Assembly (NCBI GenBank): GCA_902791865.1
Contig: CADAXK010000005.1
Span: 62,001-126,000, forward strand
Source: an uncultured Bacteroidia bacterium
GTDB lineage: Bacteria; Bacteroidota; Bacteroidia; Bacteroidales; ML635J-15
DNA: 64,000 bases
Direction of reading: 5' to 3'
The notes beneath the pieces are model-generated. The model had not been told where the DNA came from and did not search any database. It saw only the letters and a list, made by a program, of their open reading frames with translations. Both the position numbers and the translations under genes were made by a program. This document shows, piece after piece, positions 1 to 7,683 of this stretch (the stretch's first letter is position 1; every line of letters starts with the position of its first letter).

Positions 1-1053
1 AGGATGATGGATTCCTGTGGAATTCGGAGCTGCCACATCCGTTCTGTCCCAACCATTATAATAAGCACCTATTTGCTCTAGATTATCCTCTGTAGTATTA
101 AGTAGGAGAAGCAAGAAATCGGTTCCAGATGCCTGAGCGCCAGAAGGCCTTGCTTTTATTTGGCAACCAGTAACGGTCTGATACTGCGGTTCCGATGTTG
201 GATTTGTACAACCTGAAGCCTCAAAATTAAAGTAAAATTCCCATTGCCCAACAGAACTTGCAGCCTCAACACCACCACAATGGTCTGCGGTCAAGAAATA
301 TGGAGTACCATCGTTAGAGGTATTGTTCACAAGTGTACCAGAACAGAAACCTCCACTCCAACCGCTAATTATAAATATTTCGGCTACTCCTTTCTTCTGA
401 TCTTGCCAGTTTGCACCTGCAGGGCAATTTACATTAACCTCACAATCGTAAGACTCTCCAAAACCCGTTTCGCGTTTCTGTGCATAATACCCTACAAAAG
501 CATCAACGCCACGATAGAAATACGAAAGAGCATCAATATTCAGAACTGGCTCTCCAACAACCGATGCAGGCTGTACATATTCCAAATACAAGGCATCACC
601 TTGAATCATTTTCGGCGAATAGTAAGTGCCGAACTTTGGATTATTGCTTGCATCCACCTTTACGACCTGCTGTCTGTTCTCGTTATAAAGGAAAAGTTCT
701 GCACCGTTAGGAATATAAAATTCCTCGCACATCACTTTCAAGGCCTTTGCTCCTTCGCACGATATACGAACACGCCATACCTTTGTGCCATCAGCAAGTA
801 TGTCGGTAGTACCGCAATTGTCCATATTCATATTTACATCAATGATTCGTGCGACCTTGTACATTTCGCCATTTTTCTCGTCGGAGGCATCCTCATTCAT
901 AATCTGAACCATATCGGGCGAAGCGACAACAACATTGTCAATTTCCGACAAAAGTTCCGAATGCTTAAAGCTAACTGGTTGATTCTGCGAATATACGGTT
1001 GCAGATACAAGCAATGCAGCTACACTTAAAACAAATAATACTATCTTCTTCAT
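1..1053 (-). CDS. Secreted lysyl-endopeptidase-like serine protease (3' end cut by window edge)
   Basis: The 351 visible residues start at the ATG at 1053 with a signal peptide (MKKIVLFVLSVAALLVSATVYSQ). After a pro-region, a trypsin-fold domain shows SGGFCSGTLV and then FLTADHCGG, with catalytic His about 258, and ASGTDFLLL, with catalytic Asp about 312. GWDRTD and GIHHP follow, typical of Achromobacter lyticus protease I-like enzymes that cut after lysine. The GDSGGP serine lies beyond the left edge and cannot be checked. By family, such proteins in Bacteroidota are secreted and often end in a T9SS sorting domain, which is also off the window. The gene is transcribed away from the tRNA-Lys gene. 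The protease fold is firm; lysine specificity is inferred. Confidence 0.85.
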   Translation of the reverse strand, partial: MKKIVLFVLSVAALLVSATVYSQNQPVSFKHSELLSEIDNVVVASPDMVQIMNEDASDEKNGEMYKVARIIDVNMNMDNCGTTDILADGTKVWRVRISCEGAKALKVMCEEFYIPNGAELFLYNENRQQVVKVDASNNPKFGTYYSPKMIQGDALYLEYVQPASVVGEPVLNIDALSYFYRGVDAFVGYYAQKRETGFGESYDCEVNVNCPAGANWQDQKKGVAEIFIISGWSGGFCSGTLVNNTSNDGTPYFLTADHCGGVEAASSVGQWEFYFNFEASGCTNPTSEPQYQTVTGCQIKARPSGAQASGTDFLLLLLNTTEDNLEQIGAYYNGWDRTDVAAPNSTGIHHP

Positions 1054-1241
1054 TTTAATAACTTTTATGTTAGTAAAAAACGGTGCAATTTAAGAAAAAG
1101 TTTTTAAACATAATTCTTGATTGCTATTTTTTTCAACGATTTTTTTTGCAAAGGGTTGCCTCGTTGCTGCATTTTTTAACACACTTATTTTCAAAGACTT
1201 CTAACTGCATCACATTTTTTTTCATTTTTTAGGCAAAAAAA

Positions 1242-1272
1242 TTTGTCGAACCGATTTTTTGCTGTACTTTTG
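1242..1272 (+). promoter_or_regulatory. Promoter of tRNA-Lys
   Basis: TTTG at 1242-1245 is followed after 19 bases by TACTTTTG at 1265-1272, matching the Bacteroidota primary sigma factor consensus (TTTG, 19-21 bases, TAnnTTTG). The mature tRNA begins 24 bases downstream. Confidence 0.8.
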
Positions 1273-1296
1273 CAGTCCCAAATATTTGGGAGGAAC

Positions 1297-1369
1297 GACC
1301 AATTAGCTCAGCAGGTAGAGCACCTGCCTTTTAAGCAGGGGGTCTGGGGTTCAAGTCCCCAATTGGTCA
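1297..1369 (+). tRNA. tRNA-Lys (anticodon TTT)
   Basis: A 73-base cloverleaf: acceptor arm GACCAAT (1297-1303) pairs with ATTGGTC (1362-1368), discriminator A1369. The D arm contains AGCTCAGCAGGTAGAGC, the anticodon arm reads CTGCC-TTTTAAG-CAGGG with anticodon TTT, and the T arm contains GGGGTTCAAGTCCCC. The 3' CCA is not encoded. The gene is single, with its own promoter and terminator. Confidence 0.97.
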
Positions 1370-1370
1370 C

Positions 1371-1400
1371 AAAAAGCACGATGAAAGTCGTGCTTTTTTT
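1371..1400 (+). terminator. Rho-independent terminator of tRNA-Lys
   Basis: An 11-bp stem (1371-1381 with 1388-1398), loop TGAAAG, followed by a T run, directly after the tRNA. Confidence 0.85.
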
Positions 1401-1404
1401 TACA

Positions 1405-1432
1405 AAAAAGGAAGCCACAGGGCTTCCTTTTT
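1405..1432. terminator. Bidirectional terminator, mainly for the minus-strand murA operon
   Basis: AAAAAGGAAGCC (1405-1416) pairs with GGCTTCCTTTTT (1421-1432) around the loop ACAG. The A and T runs on either side let it act on both strands. It lies just after the stop of the TlpA-like gene at 1454. Confidence 0.75.
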
Positions 1433-1453
1433 GCATATTTGAACCAATAACGG

Positions 1454-2128
1454 TTACTTTTCTAGTTTCTTTTTCATGCCATCAAGTAATGACTGAATTT
1501 CATTTATATCTTTCTCCATTTTGGATATTTCCTTCGAAAATTCGTCCAACTGCTGAATTTCCTTCATAGCATTCAATTGTGTCCTAAGCGTTACTAAAGC
1601 TTCCTCAAAAGATTTTACCGGACGAAAAATATACTTTTCCAAAGCCGACTCCAATGCTTCGCCACGGAGGTTCTTTGCTACTATAACACCATTGCCATCA
1701 ATGAGAAAGTTACATGGAATGCTGTTGACCTGATACTGTCGTCCTGCAATAGAATTCCAATATTGCAAATCGCTTACATTGGTCCATGTCAGCTTATCCG
1801 ATTCAATTGCTTTAGTCCAGTTTTCGGCAGACTTGTCAAGCGACACGCCATACACTGTAAAACCGTCTCCTGCCTGAAAATACTTGTCCTTATATGCATT
1901 GTATGCCTTTACAACATTCGGATTCTCCTTACGGCATGGTCCACACCACGATGCCCAAAAGTCAATAAGAACCATCTTGCCACGCAACGACGACAACTTT
2001 ACCGTATCGCCATTAGGTGTTGGCAAACTTATTTCCGGAGCAATATCACCTACATTAATGCCTACATTTTGCGCACTCGCAATGAATGATAAAATCACAG
2101 CTACCGTCAAAACAAATATTCTTTTCAT
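1454..2128 (-). CDS. TlpA-like thioredoxin-fold protein with C-terminal coiled coil, exported
   Basis: 224 residues. A signal peptide (to about SAQ, residue 20) leads into a TlpA/AhpC-TSA redoxin domain. FWASWCGPCRKENP carries the redox pair WCGPC at 61-65, and VNSIPCNFLID contains the cis-proline region. Residues about 175-224 are highly charged and predicted to form a coiled coil (FSKEISKMEKDINEIQSLL). By family it should reduce or exchange disulfides outside the cytoplasm. The start lies 4 bases after the murA stop, so it is the last gene of the DUF4290-murA operon, ended by the hairpin at 1405-1432. Its substrate cannot be told; the link with murA may only be positional. Confidence 0.88.
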   Translation of the reverse strand: MKRIFVLTVAVILSFIASAQNVGINVGDIAPEISLPTPNGDTVKLSSLRGKMVLIDFWASWCGPCRKENPNVVKAYNAYKDKYFQAGDGFTVYGVSLDKSAENWTKAIESDKLTWTNVSDLQYWNSIAGRQYQVNSIPCNFLIDGNGVIVAKNLRGEALESALEKYIFRPVKSFEEALVTLRTQLNAMKEIQQLDEFSKEISKMEKDINEIQSLLDGMKKKLEK

Positions 2129-2132
2129 AACA

Positions 2133-3443
2133 TCAATAATTTATTCTTTCAATTTTTGCGCCCAACTTATTCAGGCGTACGTCTATATTCTCGTAACCGC
2201 GGTCAATTTGCTCGATATTTCTAATAATGCTCGAGCCTTGTGCCGACATTGCAGCAATAAGCAAAGCCATACCTGCACGAATATCAGGTGAGTTCATCGT
2301 AGTACCGCGAAGCCTTATCTGATTGTCAAGGCCAATGACAGTAGCCCTGTGCGGGTCGCAAAGTATAATCTGCGCGCCCATATCAATCAGCTTATCAACA
2401 AAGAACAGACGGCTCTCGAACATTTTCTGGTGAATCAGCACGCTTCCCTTTGCTTGTGTCGCCACAACAAGGAAAACACTGAGCAAGTCGGGCGTAAGTC
2501 CCGGCCAGATTGCATCCGAAATATTCATAATAGAGCCATCAATGAAACTTTCAATCTGGTAATGATCGTGATGCGGTATATATATATCGTCGTTTATGTG
2601 TTCTAGTCTGATTCCAAGTCTGCGGAACGAATCCGGTATGATACCCAGCATATCGTAACGGACATTCTTGATTGTAATTTCCGAACCTGTCATAGCCGCC
2701 ATACCGATGAAACTACCTACTTCAATCATATCGGGCAGGATGGTGTGTTCGGCGCCATGGAATTCGTCAACGCCCTCGATATGAAGCAAGTTGGAACCAA
2801 TTCCTGTTATCTTTGCCCCCATCCTATTCAACAATTTGCACAACTGCTGTATATATGGTTCACAAGCGGCATTATAGATAGTAGTTTCTCCTTTTGCCCT
2901 AACAGCTGCCATAATAATGTTGGCAGTACCAGTTACCGAAGCTTCCTCGAGATGAATGTAAGTACCTTCAAGTTTTTCGGCTTCAAGGGTGTAGAAATTT
3001 TCTTCAAAACTATAGTTAAATTTTGCTCCAAGTTTTTGAAATCCAATAAAATGTGTATCCAAACGACGACGACCAATCTTATCGCCTCCAGGTTTTGGCA
3101 TCCACACCTTTCCAAAGCGTGCCAACAATGGACCAAGAATCATTATTGAACCGCGAAGCGCAGCGCCATCGGCACGAAATGCTTCGGATTCCAGGTATCC
3201 AAGATTTACATCGTCGGCCTTGAATGTGTAAACTCCGTTTCCATGGCGTGTAACTTTTACACCCATCGCAATCAGTAGGTCAATAAGCTTGTTTACATCC
3301 AATATGTTTGGGACATTGCTGATTTTCACGCTTTCGCTTGTCAGCAATGTAGCGCAAATAACCTGCAATGCTTCATTTTTTGCACCCTGTGGCACAATTT
3401 CACCACTTAGGACATGTCCGCCTTCTATCTTAAAAGTACCCAT
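2133..3443 (-). CDS. murA: UDP-N-acetylglucosamine 1-carboxyvinyltransferase MurA
   Basis: 436 residues, full length. It transfers enolpyruvate from PEP to UDP-GlcNAc, the first committed step of peptidoglycan synthesis, in the cytoplasm. Visible are QGAKNEAL with Lys22 and Asn23 of the active site, RADGAALRGSIMILGPLLARFG, and the mobile active-site loop. In that loop the usual Cys115 is replaced by Asp (PGGDKIGRRRLDTHF, Asp121), the change known to give fosfomycin-insensitive MurA in other bacteria. The ATG start at 3443 lies 14 bases after the DUF4290 stop. The order DUF4290-murA-thioredoxin suggests one transcript. Confidence 0.97.
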   Translation of the reverse strand: MGTFKIEGGHVLSGEIVPQGAKNEALQVICATLLTSESVKISNVPNILDVNKLIDLLIAMGVKVTRHGNGVYTFKADDVNLGYLESEAFRADGAALRGSIMILGPLLARFGKVWMPKPGGDKIGRRRLDTHFIGFQKLGAKFNYSFEENFYTLEAEKLEGTYIHLEEASVTGTANIIMAAVRAKGETTIYNAACEPYIQQLCKLLNRMGAKITGIGSNLLHIEGVDEFHGAEHTILPDMIEVGSFIGMAAMTGSEITIKNVRYDMLGIIPDSFRRLGIRLEHINDDIYIPHHDHYQIESFIDGSIMNISDAIWPGLTPDLLSVFLVVATQAKGSVLIHQKMFESRLFFVDKLIDMGAQIILCDPHRATVIGLDNQIRLRGTTMNSPDIRAGMALLIAAMSAQGSSIIRNIEQIDRGYENIDVRLNKLGAKIERINY

Positions 3444-3457
3444 TGATTCCTAATAAA

Positions 3458-4105
3458 TTAATGTTTCTTTTTCTTCTTCTGAGGATTACCAGTAGGTTGC
3501 GGTTGTACAGCCTTTTTCTTCTTCTTAGATGTTGCAGGAACAACCTGTGCCTGCATCAGTACATCTTTGTAGTCGCCTAGCTTTATATTTTCGGGAACCT
3601 GCACACGACCTTCCGTTATGTATACTATTTCGCGGAATATAACATCGTCAGGAATCAATTCCCTTTTCCACTGTACATACGAACGCTTCATAAAGTTTGC
3701 TATGTCCGAAAACAAAGCGCGGTAACGTTCTTCATCGGTTTCTTCCTCCAACTTAGCAAGCATCGCTTCGATAATCTTGCCATAGTGACGGAACATTATT
3801 GAGTTGTCGGAATATGAAAGTCTATCCGGCTTTTGCGATTTTACATCCTCAGTTATAACAGGGAAGGGCCAGTCGACATCTAACTTGAAGCCAGACAACT
3901 CCGACAACTGATCCCATAACTTGCGCTTGTAATCGGCTTCTTCCTTTATGGCTGGATTCATATTCTCCATGATTCCAACGATAGTCCTAGCCGCCATATT
4001 GCGTTCGTTTCTGTCAGGAATAGAGCAACAATGGTCGACCATCTCCTGTATAATGCGACCGTACTCCGGAATCCTCAAACCTGTCCTCTGTGTATTATAA
4101 TCCAT
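3458..4105 (-). CDS. DUF4290 family protein
   Basis: 215 residues when started at the ATG at 4105 (MDYNTQRTGLRIPEYGRIIQEMVDHC). A longer reading from a TTG at 4123 is rejected because that TTG is part of the promoter -7 box. The N-terminal two thirds match the Bacteroidota-only family DUF4290, function unknown. No signal peptide or membrane segment is seen. The C-terminus is a lysine-rich tail (KKKKKAVQPQPTGNPQKKKKKH region) that could bind nucleic acid or acidic partners. It stands directly upstream of murA, an order I recall from other members of the phylum; a role with the cell envelope is only suggested by position. Confidence 0.85.
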   Translation of the reverse strand: MDYNTQRTGLRIPEYGRIIQEMVDHCCSIPDRNERNMAARTIVGIMENMNPAIKEEADYKRKLWDQLSELSGFKLDVDWPFPVITEDVKSQKPDRLSYSDNSIMFRHYGKIIEAMLAKLEEETDEERYRALFSDIANFMKRSYVQWKRELIPDDVIFREIVYITEGRVQVPENIKLGDYKDVLMQAQVVPATSKKKKKAVQPQPTGNPQKKKKKH

Positions 4106-4120
4106 ACAATATTTTTGTTG

Positions 4121-4152
4121 CAAAGTTAGTCCAATATTTGCAATTTAGCAAA
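4121..4152 (-). promoter_or_regulatory. Promoter of the DUF4290-murA-thioredoxin operon
   Basis: On the minus strand TTTG (4152-4149) is followed after 20 bases by TAACTTTG (4128-4121). It lies within the last codons of uvrD, so the operon has its own promoter. The position rules out the TTG at 4123 as start codon and leaves a leader of only about 10 bases before the ATG at 4105. Confidence 0.75.
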
Positions 4153-6459
4153 CTTTAATAATAATGTTTTAGTGTCGCCACTATCGAACTCAACAATCAA
4201 TTTTGTGTTCTCGCCGTCGCCAATTCTATCCACAATACGACCTTCACCAAACAACTTGTGCTTTATCCTCACGCCAGCAACAAGCTGACTTGCATCGGCT
4301 ATTTCATCGGCCGGTTTCGACGATGCCTTACGGATAGGCACTAAATTTCTGTGAACAGGTTGCTGTACACTTGGCTGGCTTGCAGACTTCTTCTGCATAA
4401 AGTTACCATCGTACGAAGGCTTCCTCAGGAAACTAGTATACCCTTCAAATTCACTGTCAAACACTGCCGTGAACGGATTTACCGTAAGTCCATGCCAATC
4501 AACATACGAAACATCTATGTCCTTGAGAAAACGGCTAGGTGTCATTGGTGTAAGCTTCCCAAATCTGAATCTGTTCTCGGCATAATACAGCATGATTCTT
4601 TTCTTAGCCCTTGTAATCGCCACATAAAACAGACGGCGTTCCTCTTCAAGGTCTTTTGGATCCATGACGGTAAGTGCTCCAGGGAATAGATTTTCCTCCA
4701 CACCTGTGACAAACACATTATCGTATTCGAGACCTTTTGACGAATGTATTGTCATCAGCGACACACGATTTAAATCGCCATCGTCAGGCTCTTCAAGATC
4801 AGTAAGCACCGAAACATTTTCCAGATAGTTCAATATTCCGTTAGGTTCACCCGTTTCGCGACGAGTGTCGCAGAACATTTTCACACCATTCAGCAATTCC
4901 TGTATGTTTTCACGACGATTTTCTCCTTCGGGAGTTTTGTCCGATTGTAAGTCACTAATAATTCCCGACTCCTTAAGCATCTCATCAACAAACGAATATG
5001 CATCGTATGAATCGATCCTTTCAGTAAAACCGTTTATCATCGTTGCAAACTCCTTCAAGCGCAAGCGCGTTGGAGCATTCACATCCATAGGATATTTGCC
5101 AGGATTGAAAATAATGTCCCATACCGATACCTGCAGCGATTCGGCAGCTGCAACCACCTTGTCGATAGTAGTCTGTCCTATTTTCCTTGATGGATAGTTT
5201 ACAATCCTCTTGAACGACTGTACATCGTCGTGGTTTACCGAAAACCTGACATACGCCAGCGCATCCTTGATTTCCTTACGCTGGTAGAAGGACAATCCAC
5301 CGAAAACCTTGTAAGGAATACCCTGCGAACGCATAGCTTCCTCCAAGATACGTGACTGAGCATTTGTTCTATACAGCACTGCAAAATCTGAATATTGTGC
5401 GCCATCATCATGAAGTTCGACAATTTTCTTAGCGATCATCACACCTTCCATATTGTCCGACACTGCCTTGTTTATCTGCACTTTGTCGCCGACTTCATTT
5501 TCGGAAAAAACATTCTTGCGGATCTGCCCCTTGTTCTTCTTTATAAGCGAATTGGCCGCATCTACAATATTCTGCGTACTACGATAGTTCTGCTCAAGCT
5601 TGAAAAGTTTATAGTCAGGATAGTCATTCTTGAAATTCAGTATGTTTTGAATTTCTGCACCACGGAACGAATAAATGCTCTGAGCATCATCGCCTACGAC
5701 AAATAGCCGGCGGTTCTTCTCCGACAATCTCTTAACTATAAGGTACTGAGCAAAATTTGTGTCTTGATACTCATCTACGAGGAAATAATCGAACCGTTCC
5801 TGATACTTGGCAAGTGTCAGCGGGTCAACTTTGAAGAGAATATTGGTATACAATAGCAAATCATCAAAGTCCATTACATTGGAACGACGGCACCTCTGGT
5901 AGTACATCTTGTATATGTTTCCAAATTCAGGTATATGTGCAGCCCTGTCCTGGGTAACATAAGTACTATTCGCCATATATGGATCGGGAAGAACAAGACG
6001 GTTCTTGCATGCCGATATGCGTCCAAATATAGTCTTGTACTTGTAATGCTCCTCATCTAGCTTCATCTCCTTTATTATATCCTTTACTAGGTTCTGGGAG
6101 TCAGAGGTATCGTATATGGTAAAATTGCTTGTAAAACCTATTTTTTCGGCCTCAATCCTAAGCATACGACCGAAAATAGAATGGAATGTTCCCATCCACA
6201 ATGCCTGGGATGCATTATATCCGAGAAGCGTATCGATACGCTCTTTCATTTCGGCAGCGGCCTTGTTGGTAAAAGTTAAAGCCATAATCCTATGCGGATC
6301 CATGCCCATTGAAATCAGGTAAGCGATTTTATGCGTCAGTACCCTTGTCTTACCCGAACCAGCGCCAGCAATAACCAGACTTGGTCCATCGCAATACAGG
6401 ACAGCTTGCTTCTGCGGTGAGTTTAAACCTTTTACGAATATATTTTCCGTTTCCATCAT
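4126..6459 (-). CDS. uvrD: UvrD/PcrA-type superfamily 1 DNA helicase
   Basis: About 777 residues, usual length. It is a 3'-5' ATP-dependent DNA helicase of repair and replication. Motifs in order: Q motif LNSPQKQAV, Walker A GAGSGKTRVLTHK, Ia TFTNKAA, II FLVDEYQDTN, III VVGDDAQSIYSFRGA, IV LEQNYRST, V MTIHSSKGLEYDNVF, VI EERRLFYVAITRAKK. The C-terminus (VAGVRIKHKLFGEGRIV..) is the Tudor-like RNA polymerase-binding region of PcrA/UvrD. The first codon of the longest reading is TTG at 6462; the ATGs at 6459 and 6456 are better. uvrD and pcrA cannot be told apart by sequence here. Confidence 0.95.
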   Translation of the reverse strand: MMETENIFVKGLNSPQKQAVLYCDGPSLVIAGAGSGKTRVLTHKIAYLISMGMDPHRIMALTFTNKAAAEMKERIDTLLGYNASQALWMGTFHSIFGRMLRIEAEKIGFTSNFTIYDTSDSQNLVKDIIKEMKLDEEHYKYKTIFGRISACKNRLVLPDPYMANSTYVTQDRAAHIPEFGNIYKMYYQRCRRSNVMDFDDLLLYTNILFKVDPLTLAKYQERFDYFLVDEYQDTNFAQYLIVKRLSEKNRRLFVVGDDAQSIYSFRGAEIQNILNFKNDYPDYKLFKLEQNYRSTQNIVDAANSLIKKNKGQIRKNVFSENEVGDKVQINKAVSDNMEGVMIAKKIVELHDDGAQYSDFAVLYRTNAQSRILEEAMRSQGIPYKVFGGLSFYQRKEIKDALAYVRFSVNHDDVQSFKRIVNYPSRKIGQTTIDKVVAAAESLQVSVWDIIFNPGKYPMDVNAPTRLRLKEFATMINGFTERIDSYDAYSFVDEMLKESGIISDLQSDKTPEGENRRENIQELLNGVKMFCDTRRETGEPNGILNYLENVSVLTDLEEPDDGDLNRVSLMTIHSSKGLEYDNVFVTGVEENLFPGALTVMDPKDLEEERRLFYVAITRAKKRIMLYYAENRFRFGKLTPMTPSRFLKDIDVSYVDWHGLTVNPFTAVFDSEFEGYTSFLRKPSYDGNFMQKKSASQPSVQQPVHRNLVPIRKASSKPADEIADASQLVAGVRIKHKLFGEGRIVDRIGDGENTKLIVEFDSGDTKTLLLKFAKLQILD

Positions 6460-6475
6460 CAATTTCTTTCGATGA

Positions 6476-6483
6476 CAAAAATA
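6476..6483 (-). promoter_or_regulatory. -7 element of the uvrD promoter
   Basis: TATTTTTG on the minus strand (6483-6476), 17 bases before the ATG at 6459. No clear TTTG was found at the expected distance, so only the -7 box is called. Confidence 0.5.
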
Positions 6484-6534
6484 GCAACGAAAAGGATTGG
6501 CACACTACGAAGCGAAATAAATTTATCAACAAAT

Positions 6535-7359
6535 TTACTTTGTGAGTTTTCGCTGTTCGCGTCTGTACTCACGATTCAATGTGGGGTTATACTTTCTTCC
6601 GAACTGATATGCTATATACATAGACCACATGAAGTTATGCGGATGATTATACATTATGGTCACGGGGAAATAATAAAAGTCGACTATGCCACCAACTTCT
6701 ATAGCACTTACAACCATTGCATTGCGGGCAAAGTCAAATGAGAAGTCCAATTTAATGTAGTTGCCAGGACGAATCTTTGTCTCCTTAATACCTGTAGAAA
6801 AAGGTGATTTAGTTATTATGTCCGACACTTTGCCTGTATAATAGTCCTCGAATCGATGTGGGCTGTAATGATAATTGGCCGTATTATTAAAAACAGTCAC
6901 ACTATCGACCATTTCATAATACACTGGTTTTTCGATAGCAAATGAAAAACCAGCATTTGCCTGCAAATGTATCGACACACTATTTTTGTCACGCTTTTCG
7001 AACAGCATCCAGTTGTAACCATAACCGACCCTAATATTATGTACAGAATTGTCCTTGCCGAAAATAAATCGTTTTACATTATTGCTATATGACGCAAAAT
7101 ACGTATTTATCATCTTAACCTCTTTAGGACTTCTCACATAATCGTATTCAACTTCATAATTGCGACGTAATCTATAAGTTACGCGCTGTGCAAAAGTATA
7201 TATAAAACCAAATCCGTTGGTATTTACTTTTGCTCCAAATTGGTTCACATTATAGTGTAAGGATTCTCTGTCCTCAGAAAATTCTCCCTGTGCATTTGCC
7301 CAATAGCTTATGCACACAACGAAAAAAAGCAGCACTATGAAATTCCTAGCAAAAGTCAT
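6535..7359 (-). CDS. Probable outer-membrane beta-barrel protein
   Basis: 274 residues. The signal peptide ends near ISYWANAQ. The rest alternates aromatic and polar residues in short strands (FGFIYTFAQRVTYRLRRNYEVEYDYV, VGYGYNWMLF, YIKLDFSFDFARNAMVVSAIEVGG) and has strand-like ends typical of outer-membrane barrels. I do not recognise a named family. It lies 75 bases upstream of uvrD, but uvrD has its own -7 element, so the two are not clearly one operon. Export and beta structure are well supported; the function is unknown. Confidence 0.65.
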   Translation of the reverse strand: MTFARNFIVLLFFVVCISYWANAQGEFSEDRESLHYNVNQFGAKVNTNGFGFIYTFAQRVTYRLRRNYEVEYDYVRSPKEVKMINTYFASYSNNVKRFIFGKDNSVHNIRVGYGYNWMLFEKRDKNSVSIHLQANAGFSFAIEKPVYYEMVDSVTVFNNTANYHYSPHRFEDYYTGKVSDIITKSPFSTGIKETKIRPGNYIKLDFSFDFARNAMVVSAIEVGGIVDFYYFPVTIMYNHPHNFMWSMYIAYQFGRKYNPTLNREYRREQRKLTK

Positions 7360-7397
7360 AATACCGCCACAAATAACAAACTAAGTCCAGATTAAAA

Positions 7398-7532
7398 CTA
7401 TGCGACATCTTCCGCCTCGAGTTCCACCTGAGAAGCATCGCTATATGCTGGACAATTTTCGACAGACCTACAAGATACTAGAACTGCCAAAGCAAACAAT
7501 GCTGTTAATAATACGACCAAGAACTTTTTCAT
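7398..7532 (-). CDS. Small putative lipoprotein (44 residues)
   Basis: ATG at 7532 to TAG at 7398. The N-terminus is MKKFLVVLLTALFALAVLVSC, a charged start, hydrophobic core and lipobox LVSC with lipidation at Cys21. The mature part is only about 24 residues and acidic (RSVENCPAYSDASQVELEAE). A -7 element TAAATTTG lies 23 bases upstream. Export as a lipoprotein is well supported; the function is unknown. Confidence 0.65.
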   Translation of the reverse strand: MKKFLVVLLTALFALAVLVSCRSVENCPAYSDASQVELEAEDVA

Positions 7533-7554
7533 AATCAATGAATATTTAATGATG

Positions 7555-7562
7555 CAAATTTA
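7555..7562 (-). promoter_or_regulatory. -7 element of the small lipoprotein gene
   Basis: TAAATTTG on the minus strand (7562-7555), 23 bases before the ATG at 7532. An ATTG at 7586-7583 sits 20 bases upstream as a weak -33 box. Confidence 0.55.
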
Positions 7563-7629
7563 TAAATGAAATTTATGATATACAATGAAAATGTTGTTTT
7601 TTATTAACATAATTTATCAACCACAGAAA

Positions 7630-7662
7630 AAAGAAAAGGAATCCAACGGACTCCTTCTCTTT
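7630..7662 (-). terminator. Terminator of the large repeat surface protein gene
   Basis: A 15-bp stem (7648-7662 with 7630-7644, two G-U pairs in the minus-strand RNA), loop of three bases, followed on the minus strand by a T-rich run. It is 20 bases past the stop at 7684. Confidence 0.75.
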
Positions 7663-7683
7663 AAATTATGAAAATGTGTACAA

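Noticed and set aside
244..1029. 261-codon plus-strand frame
   Set aside because: It is antisense to the lysyl-endopeptidase-like gene, whose minus-strand frame has a signal peptide and catalytic motifs; the plus frame has neither.
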